DNA of 64,000 bases from Gari tellinella (taxonomy: Eukaryota > Mollusca > Bivalvia > Cardiida > Psammobiidae), in assembly GCA_922989275.2 (NCBI GenBank), contig OV277864.1, forward strand, positions 43,585,550-43,649,549, read 5' to 3'. The notes under the pieces were generated by a model. The model was not told the DNA's origin and searched no databases. It worked only from the letters and a program-made list of their open reading frames with translations. This document shows, in pieces, positions 57,471 to 64,000 of the stretch. The position numbers were made by a program, and so were the translations under genes. Positions within the stretch are counted from its first letter, which is position 1. Every line of letters starts with the position of its first letter.

Positions 57471-59806
57471 TTTTAGCTCGCCTGTACGAAGTACATGACG
57501 AGCTATTGCAATACCCCCGGCGTCCTCGTGAACGGCGTAAACAATTTTAAGAAAATGTCTATAACTTCTATGTCCCTTGAGGTATTGCTTTCATAGTTAG
57601 TATGTGTGTGTATATGGACAAGACCTTTCCATGCACAGAAAAATTTGGACCCCTGTGACCTTGACCTTGAACTTAGGGCCCGCGTTTAGGTTTCGAAAAA
57701 TGCCTATAACTTCTATGTCCCTTGAGGTATTGCTTTCATAGTTTGTATGTGTGTGTATATGGACAAGACCTTTCCATGCACAGAAAAATTTGGACCCCTG
57801 TGACCTTGACCTTGAACTTAGGGCCAGCGTTTAGGTTTCTAAATCTGTGTTTAGGTTTGGAAAAATGCCTATAACTTCTATGTCCCTTGAGGTATTGCTT
57901 TCATAGTTTGTATGTGTGTGTATATGGACAAGACCTTTCCATGCACAGAAAAATTTGGACCACTGTGACCTTGACCTTAGGGCCCGCGTTTAGGTTTGGA
58001 AAAATGCCTATAACTTCTATGTCCCTTGAGGTATTGCTTTCATAGTTTGTATGTGTGTGTATATGGACAAGACCTTTCCATGCACAGAAAAATTTGGACC
58101 CCTGTGACCTTGACCTTGAACTTAGGGCCCGTGTTTAGGTTTCGAAATCTGTGTTTAGGTTTCGAAAAATGCCTATAACTTCTATGTCCCTTGAGGTATT
58201 GCTTTCATAGTTTGTATGTGTGTGTATATGGACAAGACCTTTCCATGCACAGAAAAATTTGGACCCCTGTGACCTTGACCTTAGGGCCCGCGTTTAGGTT
58301 TCGAAAATGCCTATAACTTCTATGTCCCTTGAGGTATTGCTTTCATAGTTTGTATGTGTGTGTATATGGAAAAGACCTTTCCATGCACAGAAAAATTTGG
58401 ACCCCTGTGACCTTGACCTTGAACTTAGGGCCCGTGTTTAGGTTTCGAAATCTGTGTTTAGGTTTCGAAAAATGCCTATAACTTCTATGTCCCTTGAGGT
58501 ATTGCTTTCATACTTTGTATGTGTGTGTATATGGACAAGACCTTTCCATGCACAGAAAAATTTGGACCCCTGTGACCTTGACCTTGAACTTAGGGCCCGT
58601 GTTTAGGTTTCGAAATCTGTGTTTAGGTTTCGAAAAATGCCTATAACTTCTATGTCCCTTGAGGTATTGCTTTCATAGTTTGTATGTGTGTGTATATGGA
58701 CAAGACCTTTCCATGCACAGAAAAATGTGGACCCCTGTGACCTTGACCTTGAACTAAGGGCCAGCGTTTAGGTTTCGAAATCTGTGTTTAGGTTTCGAAA
58801 AATGCCTATAACTTCTATGTCCCTTGAGGTATTGCTTTCATAGTTGGTATGTGTGTGTATATGGACAAGACCGTTCCATGCACAGAAAAATTTGGACCCC
58901 TGTGACCTTGACCTTGAACTAAAGGGCCAGCGTTTAGGTTTCGAAATCTGTGTTTAGGTTTCGAAAAATGCCTATAACTTCTATGTCCCTTGAGGTATTG
59001 CTTTCATAGTTTGTATGTGTGTGTATATGGACAAGACCTTTCCATGCACAGAAAAATTTGGACCCCTGTGACCTTGACCTTGAACTTAGGGCCCGCGTTT
59101 AGGTTTCGAAATCTGTGTTTAGGTTTCGAAAAATGCCTATAACTTCTATGTCCCTTGAGGTATTGCTTTCATAGTTGGTATGTGTGTGTATATGGACAAG
59201 ACCTTTCCATGCACAGAAAAATTTGGACCCCTGTGACCTTGACCTTGAACTAAGGGCCAGCGTTTAGGTTTCGAAATCTGTGTTTAGGTTTGGAAAAATG
59301 CCTATAACTTCTATGTCCCTTGAGGTATTGCTTTCATAGTTGGTATGTGTGTGTATATGGACAAGACCTTTCCATGCACAGAAACATTTGGACCCCTGTG
59401 ACCTTGAACTTAGGGCCCGCGTTTAGGTTTCGAAATCTGTGTTTAGGTTTCTAAAAATGCCTATAACTTCTATGTCCCTTGAGGGTTGCTTTCATAGTTG
59501 GTATGTGTGTGTATGTGTATATGGACAAGACCTTTCCATGCACAGAAAAATTTGGACCCCTGTGACCTTGACCTTGAACTTAGATCCAGGGTTAAGGTTT
59601 CGAAATCTGTGTTTAGATTTAAAAAAAATGCTTATATTTCCTATGTCCCCTGAGGTGTGACTTCATACATGTATTTGATTTTCATGTGTATATGGACAAG
59701 ACCTTTCCATGCAGGCAAAAAGGTTGAACTCGGTGACCTTGAGTGTGCTTTTAAGTTTCTAAATGTGCCGATGGCGAGCTTTGTTGTCTCTCTGACAACT
59801 CTTTTT
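57471..59806 (+). mobile_element. AGCTCGCC-type element with ~14-unit tandem array
   Basis: It starts TTTTAGCTCGCCTGTACGAA with a hairpin and ends GATGGCGAGCTTTGTTGTCT then CTCTGACAACTCTT. Units alternate between about 144 and 162-165 bases, the longer form having an extra AATCTGTGTTTAGGTTTCG. Every unit carries TATAACTTCTATGTCCCTTG, TATGTGTGTGTATATGGACA and CTGTGACCTTGACCTTGAAC. The units are nearly identical, so the array expanded or homogenised recently. Confidence 0.85.
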
Positions 59807-59999
59807 ACTAAATGCCTTATGCATAACAATTTCAAACACTAGATCCAGATCAAACATCAAATATCTGATCTGAATCTAAACTGTTTGCAGGCAATATAAA
59901 GATAGTTGATGTCTGCTCTTTACTTTCAATCTACTTGAAAGGGTCAACTATCTTCAAAACGGTAGAAACAAGCTATAGGGTTATGGGTTAAATAAATAA

Positions 60000-60850
60000 T
60001 GAAAAATATAAACCTACCTCAGCATCAGTGACGGCTGATCCAGAGCACGAGTATTTAGATCTCTTAATAAACAGCCAAAAATACCACCTTTATTTAATTA
60101 TGGTTGAATTAAATATTAAAATATATGGCTAGAACTATGAATTTATATTCTCCATAATGTGTTTTTTTCTTTTTAAATTTGTTCCAAAAATTCTATACAA
60201 ATTATTTCAATTTAAAATATGGGATAAAATTTTTTACAAAACTGACAGATATAAAAAAAAATGTGATTTTTTTTTTAAAAACAATAGTAGCCCAAAATAG
60301 TTGAAAATACCACTTTTATTTACTTTGGTTGAATTAAAAATTTGAATATAAATGTATTGCTACAACTATGAATTACTAGTCTCACTAATGTGTTTTTTCG
60401 TTTAGGAAATTGTCTTAAAAGTGCTATACTAACTGCATGTATTTCAATTTAAAATATGAGATAAAACTTACAGTTTCAGTCATAATGTAAACCCAATTTC
60501 AACCATGCCCTAACAACCATTTTTAGGCATCCGTGGTTTTTTTTTAAAATTTACAAACTATTGATATTAGTTTGAATTTGTATTCTCAGTGTTTATTTCC
60601 TCTTTAATATTTCAAAAAAATTATCTAATATCAATTTAATTTTAACAGTGGGGAATTGTCCTAGGATAAAAATCACAAATTCTGTCATAAATCCACCTAA
60701 TTTCAACCATGGCCTAACAACCATTTTTATGCATCCATTGTTAATCTAAAGGTCACAAACTATTAATATTAGTTTGAATTTATATCCTCAGTGGTTTTTT
60801 CCTCTTTAATATTTCAAAAAAATGATTTATTAACAATTTAATTTTAACAG
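60000..60850. repeat. AT-rich internal repeats of the 4.4-kb element
   Basis: Two tandem units of about 190 bases (about 60480-60660 and 60660-60850) share CAATTTCAACCATG, CTAACAACCATTTTTA, TATTAGTTTGAATTT and TTTTAACAGTGGGGAATTGT. Another pair (about 60110-60230 and 60290-60410) shares ATACCAC.TTTATTTA and GGTTGAATTAAA. Each 190-bp unit ends in a terminal-type GGGGAATTGTCC. Confidence 0.7.
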
Positions 60851-61482
60851 TGGGGAATTGTCCGCCCTGCCAAAAAGTGGGTAATTGTCCTAGTGGGTAA
60901 TTGTCCTATGGGGAATTGTCCGGTGGGCTATTGTCCTAGTGGGGAATTGTCCTGGTGGGGAATTGTCCGGATCCCCTATGATCATCTCATTTTCAGTTTT
61001 TGAAATCTAAAAATAGGTCGGCCAGGTCAAGGGAAAACTATAATATCATCACACACTGTAGACACTGATCAGAGGGCTCCCCCTGTTCAAGGTATTCACT
61101 GTTGGCAGTGAATTCATATATATGTACTGATTTCTGCACATTTAGGGTTAAGAAACATGATTCTGGATTTAAAGTATCACAGTTTTATTATATTTACATA
61201 AGCAACATACACACATTAAAATAATCAGCAGAAAGTCAGAACCAATAAAAGATACCTGGTGCCCGTCTAACCAAATGTCGTACAACAAAAACGGTTGTAA
61301 ATCAAAACATTAAAATACCTCTAATTTCCTAATTTCCAGCTAATCCTGTCTGGTAACATCTCAATGGAATCGTCTTTTCAATACAATTTCAAAGAGATGT
61401 CACAAGACAGGATAAGATGGAGACATATATAATAATTAAGAATTTTAGAATCTGACTTATGAAGATATTTTTTGTACGGCGT

Positions 61483-61735
61483 TTAACCTTTTACTCAATA
61501 ACCTGATTTTAGTTTTGAAAAAGGGTGACCACTTAAAGCAGGTTGAAAGTAAAGCAGAATGCGCCTTAAGGTGCATTCTGCTTTACTTTCAGCCTGCTTT
61601 AAGCTATCATCTCTCAGGATATAGAAAATATTTCTGTTGGAAAATGTTTATTACTGTATAAATTGGAACTATTTTCTTTTGTGGAGGAATAAATCAAATG
61701 CGCTAAAAGGCGCTTTCATCAGGGAAAGAGGTTAA
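61483..61735. mobile_element. TTAA-A MITE, right-arm partner of 35239-35491
   Basis: TTAA to TTAA with AAAGTAAAGCAGAATGCGCC foldback and a GCGCTTTCATCAGGGAAAG end. It mirrors 35239-35491 and so predates the duplication. Confidence 0.85.
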
Positions 61736-62344
61736 TAAGACATGCCCCTTGTTACTTCTATCTCTAACAGTGTTCCATATAAGTGGAGTTTCTCCATAAC
61801 TAAAATCTATATGTTTCCAATAAACTCTATGGTGTGACTACTCAAAGAGACTTTTATGATGTGTAATCAAACCAAAGGGTTAAGTGTAGATTATTCTGAT
61901 GCCTAATCAAACAAAAAGGTTAAATGTAGATAAAAAATAAACCTTTTCTGGAACCCTGCTTTATACAGTCAAATATGTGTTAACCCAGTACACCATTAAA
62001 AAAAACCACTTTTTTACATCTTTAATGTATTCCTACACTGAAAGTTTATGAAGTTTTATGAAACAGGCCCCTGATGTGAAAAATTGTTTATGGAACACTA
62101 GCATAAGTGGATTTGATCCTAAAGCTAAGTCCAGAGATAAATGCGATACATGTACTTTTGTCTCAAAGAAAACTGCTATCATGTGACTTGCTCATTAACT
62201 CTTTCACCCCTGTAAACAGGTGATCACTTAAAGCAGCATGATAGTAAAGCAGAATGTGCTTAATTAAGGTTTTCTTCCTGCTTTAAGCTACCATCTGCAA
62301 TGATATAGAAAATATTTCTTATGGTGCATATTCATGGCTATATA

Positions 62345-62797
62345 TACACATTACCAGTTGACTGTGCGATACAGAGTGATGTATTTAGCTCAAGACGTTT
62401 TTGGCGGAAATAGCCGATCTGACGAGCCCCTTGGCGCGAGTCTGATCGGTTGTTTCCGCCAAAAACGTCGAGAGCTAAATGCGACACTCTGTTGCGCACT
62501 GCCAACTGGTAATGTGTTTATTATATGCCTTGAATACAAACCAGAAACAACTTAATAGTTGTTTAAATCATTTTATATCCAAAATTTATTAGTTATTTGA
62601 AGCAGAATGAGAAGTTTTGTATGCCACAAAGAATAACGCGGCACTCGTACATGTACGTAAATGACGTCACGTTAAATCGAAAGCGACGTCAGAGTAAAAT
62701 ACAAAGTGGCTGATACAAGGTGGCTGATACAGACTCTTGTATTTTACTCTGCAGATACACGCGGAAACGCTCGATATCATTCGAAGGCATATAATAA
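62345..62797. mobile_element. ~455-bp foldback insertion, right-arm specific
   Basis: The left arm reads straight through (CCACTTTATATAGTCATGAA, complement). In the right arm this is split after CTATATA and resumes at AAAAGTGGAATTATTC. The first half (62347-62516) is an inverted repeat with arms of about 70 bases: CACATTACCAGTTG, CGTTTTTGGCGGAAA and CCGATC with complements. A second inverted pair is TTATTATATGCCTT (62518-62531) with AAGGCATATAATA (62785-62797). It contains unusual GC-rich stretches and no gene. Confidence 0.75.
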
Positions 62798-62952
62798 AAA
62801 GTGGAATTATTCTCTTCAGTGAAGGAACATATTCTAAAAGACGTATCTGTAGAAAATGGGTTAAATCATCTCCACAAGACAATTTGCATGAGCAGTCATA
62901 ACATAGGGGTTTGGTGTAGACCTAAGAAAGTTTGTATTTAAAATACAATGTA

Positions 62953-63027
62953 CCAGGGCTCCAGATAAGAGGTAGTTTTTTCAACAAATCCAACATTTTC
63001 TCACTCTTTTTAGCACCAAATCCTAAA
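62953..63027 (+). mobile_element. Truncated CAGGGCTCCAGATAAG MITE at the right-arm edge
   Basis: CAGGGCTCCAGATAAGAGGT, followed by CAACATTTTCTCAC and GCACCAAATCCTA, matches the left half of the MITE at 30494. It is cut off at about 63027 where a different repeat begins, exactly where similarity to the left arm has already ended. Confidence 0.6.
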
Positions 63028-63620
63028 AGTTTTTACAAAACTGACAGATATAAAAAAAAATGTGATTTTTTTTTTAAAAACAATAGTAGCCCAAAATAGT
63101 TGAAAATACCACTTTTATTTACTTTGGTTGAATTAAAAATTTGAATATAAATGTATTGCTACAACTATGAATTACTAGTCTCACTAATGTGTTTTTTCGT
63201 TTAGGAAATTGTCTTAAAAGTGCTATACTAACTGCATGTATTTCAATTTAAAATATGAGATAAAACTTACAGTTTCAGTCATAATGTAAACCCAATTTCA
63301 ACCATGCCCTAACAACCATTTTTAGGCATCCGTGGTTTTTTTTTAAAATTTACAAACTATTGATATTAGTTTGAATTTGTATTCTCAGTGTTTATTTCCT
63401 CTTTAATATTTCAAAAAATTTATCTAATATCAATTTAATTTTAACAGTGGGGAATTGTCCTAGGATAAAAATCACAAATTCTGTCATAAATCCACCTAAT
63501 TTCAACCATGGCCTAACAACCATTTTTATGCATCCATTGTTAATCTAAAGGTCACAAACTATTAATATTAGTTTGAATTTATATCCTCAGTGGTTTTTTC
63601 CTCTTTAATATTTCAAAAAA
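63028..63620 (+). repeat. Direct repeat of 60232-60825
   Basis: From TTTTTACAAAACTGACAGAT to TTTAATATTTCAAAAAAAT the two stretches agree almost base for base, including T-run lengths, with a single visible difference near 63418. Both boundaries fall inside other sequence and there is no flanking duplication I can see. Confidence 0.9.
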
Positions 63621-63625
63621 ATCCA

Positions 63626-63859
63626 TTATGTTGTCACAATGCATGGCTACATTATTTTGTGACAATACATTGCAACGTTATGTTGTCCCAATACATTGCC
63701 CTGTTATGTTGTCACAATACATTGATTTCTTATGTTGTCACAATACATTGCTTTCTTATGTTGTCAAAATACATTGCCCAGTTATGTTGTCGCAATATAT
63801 TGCCCTGTTATGTTGTCACAATACATTGCTTTCTTATGTTGTCAAAGTACATCTTACAG
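63626..63859 (+). repeat. 26-bp tandem repeat, nine units
   Basis: Nine units of exactly 26 bases with consensus TTATGTTGTCACAATACATT plus six variable bases, usually GC(C/T)(C/T)(T/A)(G/C). The reading frames across it exist because the repeat lacks stops and do not look like genes. After 63860 I see nothing recognisable to the end of the window. Confidence 0.93.
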
Positions 63860-64000
63860 GTACATGTAAGCTTCAAATTTTGTTATAGGCACTATCTTCT
63901 TTTGATTGGGCCTTTAGTATGAGTTGGTTTGCACACTGTCATGATTCCTGCCTCATTTCGTACATAGATTTGCCAAGCTTTTCAAACACCTCTTCACATT

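Larger units (their letters stand above)
56606..60976. mobile_element. 4.4-kb foldback-like element with tandem 16-bp terminal repeats, right-arm specific
   Basis: TATGATC lies on both sides (56599-56605 and 60977-60983). The left arm keeps the empty site GAGATGATCATAAAGCTCG. The left end has seven tandem copies of GGACAATTCCCCACTA variants (about 56613-56732). The right end has the same units in inverse orientation (about 60852-60970). Inside are repeats of about 175 bases (56960-57470 and 59810-59920), an AGCTCGCC element (57471-59806), a TTAA-A end near 59900-59990, and AT-rich repeats (60110-60850). No transposase frame is present, so it is nonautonomous. A 7-base duplication with iterated inverted ends recalls foldback/Galileo-type (P superfamily) elements; that assignment is tentative. 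Confidence 0.85.
52385..62952 (-). repeat. Right arm of the large inverted duplication
   Basis: Reverse complement of about 46995-33010 (anchors listed with the left arm). Its private insertions are a TTAA-T element with a nested AGCTCACC element (54499-56441), a 4.4 kb element with terminal 16-bp repeats (56606-60976) and a foldback element (about 62345-62797). The left arm shows the empty site for each. It ends near 62952, where a CAGGGCTCCAGATAAG MITE fragment follows. Confidence 0.9.

Noticed and set aside
57471..59806. CRISPR-like array because of regular repeats
   Set aside because: Units are contiguous with no unique spacers, and the setting is eukaryotic mobile DNA.
33010..62952. Inverted duplication as a pure sequencing fold-back artefact
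   Set aside because: The arms differ by substitutions and by at least eight precise private insertions with proper target duplications, which a fold-back read would not produce.
63590..63922. Two overlapping frames of 110 and 86 codons at the right end
   Set aside because: They run through the 26-bp array. The repeat simply lacks stops in these frames, and there is no start context or family similarity.

Overview
This is AT-rich, intron-containing, repeat-saturated animal DNA. The combination of APE-type LINEs with PHD and SGNH ORFs, very many TTAA- and TA-flanked palindromic MITEs, and elements starting with an AGCTCACC hairpin and filled with 140-190 bp tandem repeats is what I associate with bivalve mollusc genomes. 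That assignment is an inference from repeat style; no rRNA or mitochondrial marker is present. I see no operon, CRISPR array or other prokaryotic feature.

One host gene is supported. A plus-strand six-exon gene runs from 4865 to 30220 and encodes a 269-residue DTW-domain protein resembling DTWD2, the tRNA-uridine aminocarboxypropyltransferase. Its exons are 4865-4974, 14742-14832, 17597-17694, 23321-23516, 25134-25262 and 30035-30220. All phases join exactly and every junction is GT/AG. About 97% of the gene span is intron, and most of the intron sequence is mobile DNA.

Region by region: 1-4860 holds degenerate tandem repeats, MITEs and a broken LINE tail. Intron 1 contains a near-intact antisense CR1/L2-like LINE (about 5.1-11.2 kb) with three ORFs: an SGNH esterase-like protein, a PHD/coiled-coil/RRM-like ORF1, and an endonuclease-reverse transcriptase. 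Introns 2-5 are filled with AGCTC-type elements and TTAA MITEs. The DNA from 30.2 to 33.0 kb is nested MITEs and tandem-array elements.

From about 33.0 to 63.0 kb the window is a large imperfect inverted duplication. The left arm is about 33010-46995, the spacer about 47000-52385, and the right arm about 52385-62952. Each arm carries private insertions whose empty site is preserved in the other arm, so boundaries and target-site duplications can be read directly. These are a frameshifted LINE (TSD TTAATATT), a 4.4 kb element with terminal 16-bp repeats (TSD TATGATC), several TTAA elements, one TA element, and a 3.2 kb element ending in the same CTCTTGTT terminus as the AGCTC families.

The window ends with a 0.6 kb direct repeat of part of the 4.4 kb element and a clean 9 x 26 bp tandem array. 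No new cellular pathway is visible. The most unusual material is the inverted duplication with its paired empty sites, the three-ORF LINE, a TTAA transposon carrying a tRNA-like Pol III unit, and foldback cores shared by nonautonomous elements with different termini.
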